This document shows, in pieces, positions 22,443 through 33,982 of a stretch of 64,000 nt of DNA. The stretch spans positions 103,091,285 through 103,155,284 of the forward strand of contig NC_134827.1 of assembly GCF_004210375.1 (NCBI RefSeq), written 5' to 3'. Below the pieces are notes generated by a model that was given only the letters and a program-made list of their open reading frames with translations, was not told the DNA's origin and made no database searches. The position numbers and the translations under genes were made by a program. Positions within the stretch are counted from its first letter, which is position 1; every line of letters starts with the position of its first letter. Origin of the DNA: Tachypleus tridentatus. Its lineage: Eukaryota; Arthropoda; Merostomata; Xiphosura; Limulidae.

Positions 22443-23511
22443 AACAAATGCTTTAGTGTGAATCAATTTTACTAAAGTGGCTTTTAAATATTAACAGCAT
22501 TTAATGTTAAACTTTAAACAATTTATAAAATTGATGAATGTTATTCAGGTCCATGCAAACAATTTAAATTTTAGCTCTTTCTGCTTTGTTTCATAATTCA
22601 TATAGAAAATTACAGGTTAGTCTGGAGCTAAAATAAAATGTGTACCCTAACCTTTCAAAATAAAAACAACATCTTAGCAAAATACTACCCAAATTGTAAT
22701 TGTTTTAATTCTCTAAATGATGAAAACAACATTAACACAGTTATTTACAAGTAGCATTTATCAGTAAGCACATCTAAGGCTAATTATATATTTAAAACAC
22801 AAATTAACATCTGCACAGAAAGAATACACTAAATAAATTCTCAGTTGTTATCTGACTTTGAAAATGGGCTGTCAATTCCAAGAATGACTGTACAGTACGT
22901 TTGTGTTTTTTTTTTTAAATCTTGAATGCCCAAGGATACTTACTACTAATTTGACTTAATGTACTAACAAGTGGATAATTCAATGTTATTGTTAACAGCT
23001 GTAAAATGAATTTGATACAACATAGTTACACTTTGAAGTTATATATATTAAAACTGATACAGTAATGGGAAAGCGAGATTAAATACAATTAAAAAACTAT
23101 TAATACAAGACTGCTAATATGTCAATTAATGTAATATTATGTTCTAGTTCTAACGTTCTAATTCTAGATTTTTTTAAGATATGAACAATTATAGACCTGA
23201 ATAAATAAAGTGTTTGCCATGTACTTGGAAGTCAGATAGGACTACACAATTCACGCATGTACAATGATCATGGCATTGCTACTGGTGTAACAATTTTGCT
23301 ATTCTACAAGCCGTTGTTTTAAGTTTTAATTACAGAGAAGCCTGGATTATTCAACTACCCTTTACGGTCTTCTTAAAAAGTTACACCTGTTAACATTTAT
23401 TTACACAAATTATGAAAAAGTAATAAAAACACTTGAATATGTTATAGTTTTTGGAAATTTCTAATAACACTCTATAAAATATTATTAAAAACTACAAATA
23501 AGCATTCAATA
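22443..23511. other. No recognised feature
   Basis: About 1 kb of AT-rich sequence with no coding, repeat or RNA signal I can identify. Confidence 0.5.
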
Positions 23512-24905
23512 ACACGATGTAACTCAAATCTTGTTCCTGGATAGTATGTGTTATTTCTTAACTGCTTGTGTTGTAAAAGTACAGAGAATGACCATTATTC
23601 CCTTCAAACTTTGCTTTTGTGACCTGGATAATGAAATTTAGAAATTAACCTATTTTCTATGTAATAACGAACAAATTTGCATATTTTCACTTACGTAAGG
23701 TCTGAATAAAACAACATATGAATCAAGATTTACATGTATTTATACTAAAGTTATACAAAAATGTTTATATGTGGGTAGTTTTTCGAGATTTGCGAATGTA
23801 ATGTAAATCACTTTCACGTCTCAGCCCCCAAATATAGTCTCTCATCATGTTTTCCTTATACGCTCCTTGGTAGCAGCGTTCAAAGTCCAGTATATCTTAG
23901 TGGAAGCGCTCGTCTTGCTCCTCTGAGTATGCTCCCATGTTCTCCTTGAATTTATCAAGATGAGAGTCAAGTATTTGGACTTTCAGAGATATCCTGCAAC
24001 CCATTTTACCGTAGTTCTCACCAGAGCCTCAACGAGTTCCACATAATTTTCGGCTTTGTGATTTCCCAAGAATTTTCGAATTATTGCGACAAAGCTGCCC
24101 CAAGCTTTTTTTTTCCTTCCTGCTGAACTTCTTGAGGATTTCTGTGCACTCCAGGATCTTTATTTGTAGTCCAACGAAGACACCAGCTTTGACCTTTGCT
24201 TCAGACAGCTTCGAGAAGAAGTCTCGAAGGTACTTGAAGGCTGCAGACTCCTTATCAAGAACTGTGGCAAATTTTTCATAAGACCCAATTTAATGTGCAA
24301 TAGTGGGAACAACACCTTCTGGAGGTCCACTAGTGGCTCACACTTGACATTGAGTTTCCCACAGAGAATTCCGTCAATTGTGGCCAGTGCTTCCTGTTGT
24401 AGTGCTGCGGTGTCCCTGCTGTCCCAAAGGCAAAGATAACAAGGAAACTTGGTAAAACCTACTTGAAGACCCATCAGAAATGCCACCATTTTGAAGTTTT
24501 CAATAACCTCCCAGCCATACTCATCACAGTTCAAGGCTTCTAGCAAGGTCTTGATGCTGTTGTATTCCTCTTTGAGGTGCATCGAATGAGCCAGGGGAAG
24601 AGACGGATACTTATTCTTGAAATTTCTTGTACATTCTACAACATTCTAGAAAGTTCTTGAAAATTCTTGAAAGTTCAATAAAATTCTCTATCAGCTACTC
24701 AGCACTGAATCTACCTGGAATCTTCTGGAAAATGGGCAAATTTGAAAATTTCATTACCCAGGTCACAAAAGCAAAGTTTGAAGAGAAGAATGCGTCTTTT
24801 CCATTTACTTTAGGCATAAGCAATTGGAAAATAACACTTTCTGTCCAGAAACAAGAAAAAGTAAAAATGATATTATTTTTCCAAAAGTTCTTTCATCGTA
24901 ATTTA
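23512..24905 (-). mobile_element. TIR transposon copy (about 1.4 kb) with degenerate coding region
   Basis: The left end starts acacgatgtaactc after AATA. The left arm, read in reverse complement, contains caggtcacaaaagcaaagtt, tgaaggga and tatccaggaac. The right arm (about 24733-24860) contains the same caggtcacaaaagcaaagtt in plus orientation and then ctgtccagaaacaag. These are long inverted terminal arms facing each other around a coding remnant. The right terminus is blurred; tttcatcgtaat near 24893-24905 is my best guess. The arms match those of the 32824-33297 element. Confidence 0.7.
23765..24621 (-). pseudogene. Degenerate transposon protein (FPCYLCLWDSRD / NMM.DYIWGL family)
   Basis: The upstream part reads NKYPSLPLAHSMHLKEEYNS, then LLEALNCDEYGWEVIENFKM, VAFLMGLQVGFTKFPCYLCL and WDSRD, then PLLHIKLGLMKNLPQF. 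After frame breaks the C-terminal part reads RCYQGAYKENMMRDYIWGL and RRESDLHYIRKSRKTTHI followed by a stop. I recognise these as blocks of a multi-copy family of uncharacterised proteins in arthropod and cnidarian genomes. The function is not known to me. Its placement between long inverted arms makes a transposase role likely (inference). The N-terminal third is absent. Confidence 0.75.
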
Positions 24906-24959
24906 AATACAGCTGCCAACCTTATCACATTACTTCTGTCAACAAATCTGAAGAAACGC

Positions 24960-25583
24960 TGAAGAGACGCTGTAAGCTCGTGTAACTTGTGAGTGAACCT
25001 GTTCTGAACTTTGCTCTCTTTTAAACAAATATTTTCTAACCTGTTTTGGTGTTTGATCTAGGTATAACAGACACTTCACAATTGACGGTTCGCCAAACGA
25101 TAGATTTACTAATTTCTATGGAAATTAAACCTGAATTCCAAAATTTGTACAAATTAAGTCGTAAAATCTTCCTTTTTGCTACATGAATACATAAAATGTT
25201 TTATCGTTTAAGTCTAACAAACATGAAATTTGTCCCTCTACGGTTTCATTCGTAGCTATAATTTTAACTCACTGAGTTCAGAAGAAAAACAGAATTTACA
25301 AAACTACGTAGTCACAAACCTTTGAAACTCAGCAGATAGCCCGATGTGGCTTTGTTATAAAAACACAAATATACACGAACCTTCAAAAGCATTATATCAG
25401 TGGAAAAGACACTGAAATTTAGTGTATCGAGTTTATTAAAATTTCATTGTAAACATTAGCAACGAGAGAGAGCAATTTGATTTTTTCTTATTCATGTTAA
25501 CATGTGACGTAAGCAGTTTAATGACCAACCAACCAACGATTCTCATCTGAAAACGCGTAATAATCGGGCGCTCAGATTGGAAT
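24960..25583. other. No recognised gene; one small SINE type B fragment at 25327-25366
   Basis: The short piece agcagatagcccgatgtggc followed by tttgttataa is the tail of the type B repeat. The rest is unassigned AT-rich DNA. Confidence 0.55.
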
Positions 25584-25797
25584 GTTTGTTTACTTGTTTT
25601 GAATTTCGAGCAAAACTACAAGAGGGCCACCTGCGCTAACTTAGCAGTGTAAGACGAGAGGGAAGGCAGCTACTCATCGTTACCCACCGCCAACTGTTGG
25701 GCTACTCTTTTATCAACAAATGGTGGGATTGACCAACACATTATAATGCCCCCACGGCTGAAGGGGAGAGCATGTTTGGTGTAACAGGGAGCGGAAA
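25584..25797 (-). repeat. SINE type A, 5'-truncated, minus orientation
   Basis: Contains gaatttcgagcaaaactaca, gagggaaggcagct, acccaccgcc, gtgggattgacc and catgtttggtgtaacaggga. The tRNA-like head is lost. Confidence 0.85.
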
Positions 25798-25859
25798 ATT
25801 TGATGGAAAGTAGTTTTCTGCTCCTGGCTGAGCTTAAGTAGGCTATTGTTTAAGCTTCT

Positions 25860-25920
25860 ACATATGCGTGAGTGTGTTTGTGTTATGTATGTGTATATAT
25901 ATGTGTAAGTGTGTGCAATA
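25860..25920. repeat. TG/TA-rich simple repeat
   Basis: Interrupted (tg)n and (ta)n run: gtgagtgtgtttgtgttatg and onward. Confidence 0.8.
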
Positions 25921-26242
25921 CGCTCGTTACTTTATACGGAAACTGAAGCTATTAAATCGTTAACTAAACATTACTTTTTTGCAAATGTTTATACCATCTA
26001 CTCAATTTTATCACGCAGGTATATAACAATATATATATATAACATGATAATTCAACTTTAACATTGTAAAACATGTGTTATTAGCACATACAGATGTTGT
26101 TCACAACAACCTTCCTTATTGTTGTATTTTAAAAGCACCCTAACATCATTGATACTTCATGGTCGTAAGCAGAGTGAAAGAACTAGTGTTTGCATACGTA
26201 AATAAAATATCCTATGTGTTACCTCTTTCTTTTTAAAAAGGT

Positions 26243-26505
26243 AGCGTTGCACCATGCATGCACCAAACGCTTCCGGGTTCGAATCCCCGTCATACCAAAC
26301 ATGTTCGCTCTTTCAGCCGTGGGGGCGTTATAATGTGACGGTCAATCCCACTATTCGTTGGTTAAAAAATAGCCCAAGAGTTGGCGGTTGGTGGTGATGA
26401 CTTGTTGCCTTCCCTCTAGTCTCACACTGATAAATTAGGGACGGCTAACGCAGATAGTCCTCGTGTAGCTTTGCGCGAAATTCAAAGATAAAGAAACCAA
26501 AAACT
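26243..26505 (+). repeat. SINE type A, plus orientation
   Basis: Head with B-box gggttcgaatccccgtc, then gccgtgggggcgttataatg, gagttggcgg, ccctctagtct and tail gctttgcgcgaaattcaaag. The A-box side is degraded. Confidence 0.9.
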
Positions 26506-26509
26506 TTGA

Positions 26510-26936
26510 TTCTGAAAGCTGCTTTGGTTTTAAATAAAATCGTAAGATTTTGAAATTAAAGCATATGTGAAGTAATTGTCATCTTTGTATGCTATAAATA
26601 AGCTTATGACGCTAAAAAGCTGGATTCGATACCCGTGATTTGCACAGCACAAATAGCCCTTTGTCTGTTTTCGTGTTTCACTACAAACGAAAATTATGAT
26701 TAACAAACATACTAATATTTATATATTTTTATAAACTTTAATAAAATAAAAACACGTAAGCTAATATGTAATAATACTTGATGTATACCTTCTTATACTG
26801 AATGCAGAGTTTCAAGTGCTTGTATACAATATGTATTCGGAACAAATTAAACGTATATACAGTAATTCCATACACCATATAATCGCAGTTATACCACAAA
26901 CATTATTCTGTTCGCTTATCAAAAGTCCACTTAAGC
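26510..26936. other. No recognised feature
   Basis: AT-rich spacer between two type A SINEs. A degraded tRNA-like piece (ctggattcgatacccgtgat near 26621) may be a further SINE remnant. Confidence 0.45.
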
Positions 26937-27216
26937 CTGGGCTCGGCATAACCAGGTGATTAAGGCATTCGACTCGTAATCTGAGGGTCGCGGGTTCGAA
27001 TCCCTGTAACACTAAACATGCTCTCCATTTCAGCCATGGGGGCGTTATAATGTGACGGTCAATCTCATTATTCGTTGGTAAAAGAGTAGCCCAAGAGTTG
27101 GCGGTGGGTGGTTATAACTAGCTGCCTTCCCTCTAGTTTTACACTGCTAAGTTAGGAACGGCTAGCGCAGATAACGCTCGAGTAGCTTTGCGCGAAATTC
27201 AAAAACAAACAAACAA
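26937..27216 (+). repeat. SINE type A, near full length, plus orientation
   Basis: Starts cctgggctcggcataaccag, with anticodon-loop region gactcgtaatctgagg, B box gggttcgaatccc, then the body and a tail ending in (caaa)n. The anticodon loop ctcgtaa would correspond to CGT, suggesting a tRNA-Thr origin (inference). Confidence 0.93.
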
Positions 27217-27714
27217 TTAATAGGAGGCTTTATAAGTAGTAAACTTGAGATAGGAAGTAGGTCACCTTAAGCATACGAGGTCTTTGAACAAACTTACACC
27301 ATGTACTGTTTGTCTATTTGATTGTATCTCAGTCTCTTTATTTTGTAGTATGCAGACATACCATGCACATCCTATTTCGTTATCTTATATATAGAAGCTG
27401 GCATAAATTTCTTGCATATTGAGCACTTAGGATTAACAAAGTTGCTGTCAGTGCAAAGCTACAATATAGGCTATGTACACTCTATCCACTGAGCTGAATT
27501 GTACTCTTGATTTTAATATTGTAAATCTGGTGACTTAAGTTGGCGAACCTGTAGAAAATCAGTCAAAGTAATCATTAAGTTCCTCTTGCCCTAGGTACTC
27601 ACGAAACTGGGGCATCCAGTTGAGGTATTATATATACTTTCTCATAGGCAAGATGGATAAAGAGCTATTGTTCTGTTGTTGTTTTTTATTTTAGAAGCTG
27701 ACACATTTATGAAA

Positions 27715-28200
27715 AAAAAAGTTTATTCAATACTCTGTCCCCGATCTGAGAGAAGTTCCACAGACACTTCAGACCTTGAAACGAACTCACTGACGAGTTT
27801 CCTTTCTACAACTTCTGCTCCTGGTCAGAGGCATTACAGGCTTTTCACCATTTGATGAAATAGTCCATTATAATCATAATGAATTCATTCCCACTGTTAT
27901 TTTATGATAAAGGAAAAGGTACATCAACAACAACTCTCTTGAGTAGTGCTCCAACTTAACACTATTGTAGCTGTTTTTGTGGATCCTCTTGCTCACAGTA
28001 TACCTTATAAAAGTTTGCACCAAATCTATACATATGCCCAGTCTGTACTCGCTCGAAGAATTCTTTTACTTTCTAAAGTGTCTAGCTATCGTAGAGATGA
28101 TCAAGTGTTTCATGATAGAGACCACAGAAGCGCCAGTTGTAGTCGTTATTTCTGTCCACTGGTATCTTTCCATTTCTGACACAACAAGCACTCTCGTACG
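27715..28200 (-). mobile_element. Decayed Ty3/gypsy-type integrase fragment
   Basis: In one minus-strand frame with several stops: a zinc-finger-like CLLCQKWKDTSGQK upstream, then RVVVDVPFPLS, NSGNEFIMIIMDYFIKW, NASDQEQ and FQGLKCLWNFSQIGD. This order matches the Ty3/gypsy integrase core (D-I-x-G-P-x-P...GN.YILV..D.FTKW...PDQ...F..FG.P..LHSDQG). In the two D positions that can be read, the first block keeps VVVD and the second is degraded (SQIGD). No LTR was found. Confidence 0.7.
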
Positions 28201-31200
28201 CACAATGAATTATATTATTCTTTACTCAATGAATAACAGGTTTAAAATCACACCTTTTGCCTGAACAGCTCAATTTCAGTGTTGGATCACATTAGCTCTT
28301 CATTGAAATTGATAGAGTTCACATCTTAGACTTCCGTTTTGTGCTTTATGTTGGTAATCTTTACCATTTTGTGTCTTCCTCTTACACACCTCTTGTAAGC
28401 AAGGTAGTAAGCTTGTGAAGGTTTGAAACTAAACATTCTGCATCTTGCCTCAAAGGTAACTATTTATGATATTCTATCATGTGGAAGTAATGAAAGTATT
28501 TTCCTGACTATGCCAGTCAAATAAGATGAGGAAACATCTGAATAAGAAATACTGAATAACTCTAATAGTCTGTTAAGGAATTAGTGTCAGCATTCTGATC
28601 ACTTTGGTGAAGATTAACTGTCAGACTAAAGACTAGAATAATCACCTGGCTGAAGAATTAATAACTGGAAGGAAGTGACATTCCATGTTTTCTAAGCTAT
28701 CAAATGATAATATTCACTCTACAGTCTAGGTATGAGGTTTTGTGACCTCCAGTTGGTTACTAATGGTCAGTCACTGATTGTAAAAAAGTAGTGTTTATTG
28801 TTTTTCAAGCTACTAAATATTTGCTATATAATTAATGTGCTACACTGATTGACAGCTACTTGAGTATTATCAAAGTTAGGGCAGTTTGTTGAAGGACTGA
28901 AGGGACGTTGCAAACCTTACATTCTGAAATATCAAATAGAATTCAACTGTAAGATAACTGCCGGATATTGAAGGATAACTGTCTAATTACCACTCAGCTG
29001 GGATAGCTGGGGTCAGTAGGTGTAGAATATCGCAGTTTGCATAACAGAAAATGTTGCAATCCTAATTTCTGGATTTTTAAGCAATATTTTACAACAAAAT
29101 GGTCCTCGGAAATTTGTAAGAACCATTCATCCTATCCATGGAGCAACATGTAATACTCACTGCACCAAGTGTATAAATTAGTTGCCATGAGTCAAAGTGA
29201 AAGAAATAATTTTATTGACTTTTCTTGTATGTACGTTTTAGGTCGAGTGAAATAAATGGATTGACTTTCATCTGGAAATATAACCTCTTGATTGTATCAA
29301 CCACTAATGTTAATAGTCATCTAGGACATTAAATATATTTTACTGTGAATTATTAGTTGCTCCGAGTGTTTATTGATTTTAAACCTGACTGGAATAATTT
29401 TATATGCAAAGTCTGTGTTTGACTTACTTCTACTAAGGTTGACAAAATATTTTGAATAAAACGGTTCCCAAATGGCAGCACGTTATAACCACATAACTAC
29501 TCAGACATTTCTAACAGCTGTAATCTACATATGTTACCAATGTTCTGGCTCTCTGTCTACAAATGTAGTTAACAATGTGTAATGTTAAAATATACTTATA
29601 TATCAATATACGTTTATGAATAAATATATACGTACGATGTTGCACACGGTTTCGAAATTTACATAAAGTCATTCACAAGTGTTTCATAACACAAATTAAT
29701 CATTTATTGGAAATGCTTCATTTAAGAAACATTTGAAAACAAGTATTGGATCTAGCTATTAACTCCTTTAGGTATGAAGTTAAATATGGTTATTCATCTA
29801 TGAAACATTATTTGAGTATACAGTTTATCTAATATTTTCATTGACGTTGGAGAGAAAACGGTTCAAGTTTGAAATATTTAACAGGCAGTGATTTTTAATG
29901 GAAGTGATGAGAAAAATAACCAGACTCATGCTATGCTCGCACAATAACACAATTTAACGTGTTGTTTCATCAGCATTAGCAAATAATAATTCACTTGCAT
30001 CAAATTGGCATTCCCGAGTAGAGGGAACCATGTGCCAAAAGTGAAATTCACAAACAATAGCTTGTATTATATGAAAGGTAAGCTTGATGTACCTCATGTT
30101 TTATTTGGCTATGATTGAATGTTTTGAGAAATACACACTTTTATTAATCTTTCCTTTACGTTATTTCTGTATAAAGTGTAGCTGAAATGTATGACGTACA
30201 GACTCTAAGTGAAGAGGCGGAAGCAAGAGGAACATCTATGTGGTGTTGCTTTGTAATTGCTTTTAGCCTTTGAGACATTGGTATCAATGCACTTCGAAGA
30301 ACAGACACTTTATATCAGCACCTACATGGTTTTTACCTCTGTAGAGTCTTCAGTCTTGACTTCATTTTCTTCCTAATGAATCCAGTTTCTGTTTGCATAA
30401 CTACCAAAGAATATGGAAAAGAATGTGGTTGAGTTACAGTGTAACTGTGAGATGCTGTCATGACAATGTCAAGCATGAGACCCAATGAAGTGTGAAAAGT
30501 GGAAAAATCATAGATGAAAATAAATGTTCCACATGCAATATACACACGAGTACACACAAGATCCTTAAGGAATGTCACTTGATCAGAAGAATAGTTTTCA
30601 GCATTCTGTTCCAAAGGTAAATTGAACAAAGAATTGTGGAAAATTCGACTGACCCTGCATTTCAATCCTAATATATAGTTGGTATTTTCGTTATTCTTGC
30701 ATTAACCACTAATGGAATGACCCTAAAGCCCCGTGGAACCACCATAACCAACTGCAAACAAGTCAATTACCACCAAGCCACTGATGGAGGGTCCTGTATA
30801 TTAATACTATTCAACCAGTGATTATGTCCCATGAGGTTAACCCCGTCTCAATGAAACCAGAATCACTCAATATGTCTGCACATCCAATGGGACTACTACA
30901 TTCTTTGGTCATATAAAACCTTCTTGAAGCTAAAGTATTTGAAGAGGTACACTAGCAAACACTTTCAAATCAGTAGTGGACACAACCACAAGAAACTTTG
31001 GTGTCAACGCGAGTGCTTCGATGTCAAAAGTTGAGCAGACTCTTAACTGGTCTGGACTTAGAATTTGTTGTTGACCTCTGCATCCTAAGCAATATGACAG
31101 AGCATCATACTTCAGGATATAGAGGTTTTAAAGTGCCAGTATCAAGGTCAAGCTGCCAGATGGAGGAAGTATCAGCACTTTAAAACCCAGGAGGAAGGCC

Positions 31201-31240
31201 ATCTGTTAAAGCACTGGTTGCCTACTAGCGAACTAGAGAA
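28201..31240. other. 3-kb stretch without a recognised gene
   Basis: AT-rich. The longest frame (30665-30333 minus, 110 codons) has no motif I recognise and no supported splice sites. Parts may be further remnants of the gypsy-type element, since the integrase fragment points this way, but I could not find reverse transcriptase motifs. Confidence 0.4.
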
Positions 31241-31244
31241 ACAC

Positions 31245-31366
31245 TTTTTTTCTTATAGCAAAGCCAAATCGAGCTATCTGCTGAGTCCACCGAGAGGAAG
31301 TGAACCCCTGGTTTTAGCGTTGTAACTCTGTACCAGTAGGGTACAGATGAAGAGTAGCACCTTCTC
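31245..31366 (-). repeat. SINE type B (tRNA-derived), minus orientation
   Basis: tcttatagcaaagccaaatc, then agctatctgctgagtccacc and a B-box-like gtgaacccctggttttagcg. It is similar to the copies at 42667 and 53511. Confidence 0.8.
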
Positions 31367-31389
31367 TGGGGTGAACTGACACAGCCTGT

Positions 31390-31662
31390 TTTTTGTTTGT
31401 TTTTACCTTCAAGCAAAGCACGAGGGCTATCTGCGCTAGCCGTCTTTAATTTAGCAGTGTAAGAATAGAGGGAAGGCAGCTAGTCATTACCACCCACCGC
31501 CAACTCTTGGGGTTACTCTTTTACCAACGAATAGTGGGATTGACTATCACTTTAACGCCCCCACGGCTGAAAGGGTGAAAATGTTTGATGTGACGGGGAG
31601 TTCGAACCGGCGACCCTCAGATTACGAGTCAAGCGTTCTAATTACCTGGCGATGCCGAGCCT
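31390..31662 (-). repeat. SINE type A, minus orientation
   Basis: gcaaagcacgagggctatct through ccctcagattacgagtcaag and a degraded head ending gcgatgccgagcc. Confidence 0.92.
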
Positions 31663-31690
31663 TTTGGAGCTGATAATACGGAACTTTTTT

Positions 31691-32190
31691 NNNNNNNNNN
31701 NNNNNNNNNNNNNNNNNNNNNNNNNNNNNNNNNNNNNNNNNNNNNNNNNNNNNNNNNNNNNNNNNNNNNNNNNNNNNNNNNNNNNNNNNNNNNNNNNNNN
31801 NNNNNNNNNNNNNNNNNNNNNNNNNNNNNNNNNNNNNNNNNNNNNNNNNNNNNNNNNNNNNNNNNNNNNNNNNNNNNNNNNNNNNNNNNNNNNNNNNNNN
31901 NNNNNNNNNNNNNNNNNNNNNNNNNNNNNNNNNNNNNNNNNNNNNNNNNNNNNNNNNNNNNNNNNNNNNNNNNNNNNNNNNNNNNNNNNNNNNNNNNNNN
32001 NNNNNNNNNNNNNNNNNNNNNNNNNNNNNNNNNNNNNNNNNNNNNNNNNNNNNNNNNNNNNNNNNNNNNNNNNNNNNNNNNNNNNNNNNNNNNNNNNNNN
32101 NNNNNNNNNNNNNNNNNNNNNNNNNNNNNNNNNNNNNNNNNNNNNNNNNNNNNNNNNNNNNNNNNNNNNNNNNNNNNNNNNNNNNNNNNN
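31691..32190. other. Assembly gap (500 Ns)
   Basis: Exactly 500 undetermined bases, a conventional gap placeholder. Frames drawn through it are meaningless. Confidence 1.
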
Positions 32191-32361
32191 TTTGTTAGCT
32201 ATTATATTTCCAGTATGAAACAAAATCAAAATTTACTGGACACCGTAGTATACGACTAGTGAAAATAAACGTACAAACAATGACATTGCAACTTACTATT
32301 AGGCTATGAAATACTGCATTTTATTATACAAGAATATTTGAACCAACATATCATCAAGTCT

Positions 32362-32575
32362 TTGTTTGTTTGAATTTCGCGCAAAGCTACTCAAGGCTAG
32401 CTGCGCTAGCCGTCCCTAATTTAGCAGTGTAAACTAGAGGGAAGGCAGCTAGTCATCACCACCCACCGCCAGCTCTTGGGCTACTCTTTTACCAACGAAT
32501 AGTGGGATTGACCGTAGCATTATAATGCCCCACACGGCTGAAAGGGCGAGCATGTTTGGCGCGACGAGGATGCGA
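32362..32575 (-). repeat. SINE type A, truncated at the tRNA-like end, minus orientation
   Basis: Body from ttgaatttcgcgcaaagcta to catgtttggcgcgacgagga. It joins directly to a fragment of the transposon C-terminus at 32576. Confidence 0.9.
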
Positions 32576-32702
32576 ACATACAAAATGTTTATAAGTTGAG
32601 TAGTTTCTCGAGATTTGCGACTGTAATGTAAATCAATTTCACGTCTCAGCCCCAAATATAGTCTTCCATCATGCTTTCGTTATACGCTCCTTGGTAGCAG
32701 TT
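32576..32702 (-). pseudogene. C-terminal fragment of the FPCYLCLWDSRD-family transposon protein
   Basis: On the minus strand it reads YIWGLRREIDLHYSRKSRET and TQLINI, closely matching the C-terminus at 23765-23900 and the plus-strand copy at 32960-33050. It is cut at both ends. Confidence 0.7.
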
Positions 32703-32823
32703 TAAGGGTTAAGTAACATAATAATTGGCGCAATTCTTTGTCCCATATTAATTACATCCAGACACCTTTTTTTTTTTTTTTAATTCCCTGTAATGTGTTA
32801 CAAAACTTAATTTTTCTTTGATA

Positions 32824-33297
32824 ACACTATGTAACAAAATTGTTTACTTTTCTTTTGTTCCTGGACAGAAAGTGTTATTTCCCAATTGCTTATGCCTAAA
32901 GTAAATGGAAAAAAAACCTATTTTTCTCTTCAAACTTTGATTTTGTGACTTGGGAGTGTACAACTAAAACATGATGGGATACTATATTTGGAGGCTGATA
33001 CGTGGAAGTGATTTACATTACAGTCGCAATTCTCGAAAAACTACCCACTTATAAACATGTGTGTAACTTTAAAGACATGTAAATCTTGATTCATATGTTG
33101 TTTTATTCAGACCTTACGTAAATGAAAATATGCAAATTTGCCGTTTTTACATAAAAAATAAGTAAATTTCTAAATTTCATTATCCAGGTCACAAACAAAA
33201 AGTTTGAAGGGAATAATGGCCATTTTCTGTACTTTTACAACATAAGCAATTAATAAATAACATACTATCCAGGAACACAACTTGTGTTGCATAGTGT
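32824..33297 (+). mobile_element. 474-bp internally deleted TIR transposon
   Basis: The left end starts acactatgtaacaaaattg and the right end, reverse-complemented, starts acactatgcaacacaagttg. The arms share aagtttgaag, cataagcaatt and ctatccaggaac/ctgtccaggaac blocks with the 23.5-kb copy. Only the C-terminal coding tail remains (plus strand about 32966-33050: NMMGYYIWRLIRGSDLHYSR then KTTHL and a stop), followed by the 3' region. Flanks are GATA and AATT, so a clean target duplication is not visible. Confidence 0.72.
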
Positions 33298-33299
33298 AA

Positions 33300-33905
33300 T
33301 TATTGTGACAATATTCTTACCAATGAAACACATAATAATTAGTAACATTCAAAGGCATCCCGTCTCCAAGTGCTTTGTACTTATATTGATTGTATATTAT
33401 AATACTGAAAACATAACTAGTTATATTGTTAATTTCATAATTCTTCATCGGCAAGTTCCTGTTTTACCAAACGACCAGTACGTGTAAAATGTTTATATTA
33501 TTTTTTATACATGTAAAACACGCACAGAATAATGTTAAGTTTAAATAGTAATAACAACTTTACCTGAAAAAAAAACAACAGAAAACAAAACTGTCATTAG
33601 GTGATGAGTATAATTAGTTTAAGAATTATGATAATTTTCTGCAATGCTATCACTTGTAGTAGTATTAAGATTTTCACTAATTTAGAGCTGTCCAAGATAA
33701 CTGAGAGATAGGCCTAACCTTATACCGCTGTCTTCACCGGGCAAAGTAATAAAATCGACATCTATGGCCACTCTAGTACCAAGTTACCTCCTGTCAGATT
33801 CTATGGCTTGTTTCTATCTATTTTAGTATAATATGAAATGCCTCCTCTTATAAGTTAACACTTATTTTTTGACTGACTTTATTCGTAATCTCAAAATGCT
33901 TATTT
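33300..33905. other. No recognised feature
   Basis: AT-rich. A poly-purine gaaaaaaaaac stretch near 33567 is the only notable item. Confidence 0.45.
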
Positions 33906-33907
33906 AG

Positions 33908-33982
33908 TGTTAATACCCATACCAGCCGTCTTGAGAATACGTTTTTACTTCAAGCGGGTTTCTCGTAATCACGTATTGTTCA
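33908..33982 (+). mobile_element. Penelope-like element tail fragment
   Basis: tagtgttaatacccatacca, gccgtcttgagaatac and ttcaagcgggtttctcgta match the tails at 39800-39848 and, in reverse, 60395-60480. Confidence 0.55.

Noticed and set aside
22065..22466. Open frames of 105 and 125 codons on opposite strands
   Set aside because: Same cause: a 24-bp tandem repeat.
24084..24281. 65-codon plus frame
   Set aside because: Antisense to the degenerate transposon protein.
27946..28264. Plus-strand frames of 77 and 95 codons
   Set aside because: They are antisense to the decayed integrase read on the minus strand.
30333..30665. 110-codon minus frame
   Set aside because: No motif, no splice sites, and it is surrounded by decayed sequence. 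Kept only as unassigned DNA.
31642..32229. Open frames of about 190 codons on both strands
   Set aside because: They run through 500 Ns.
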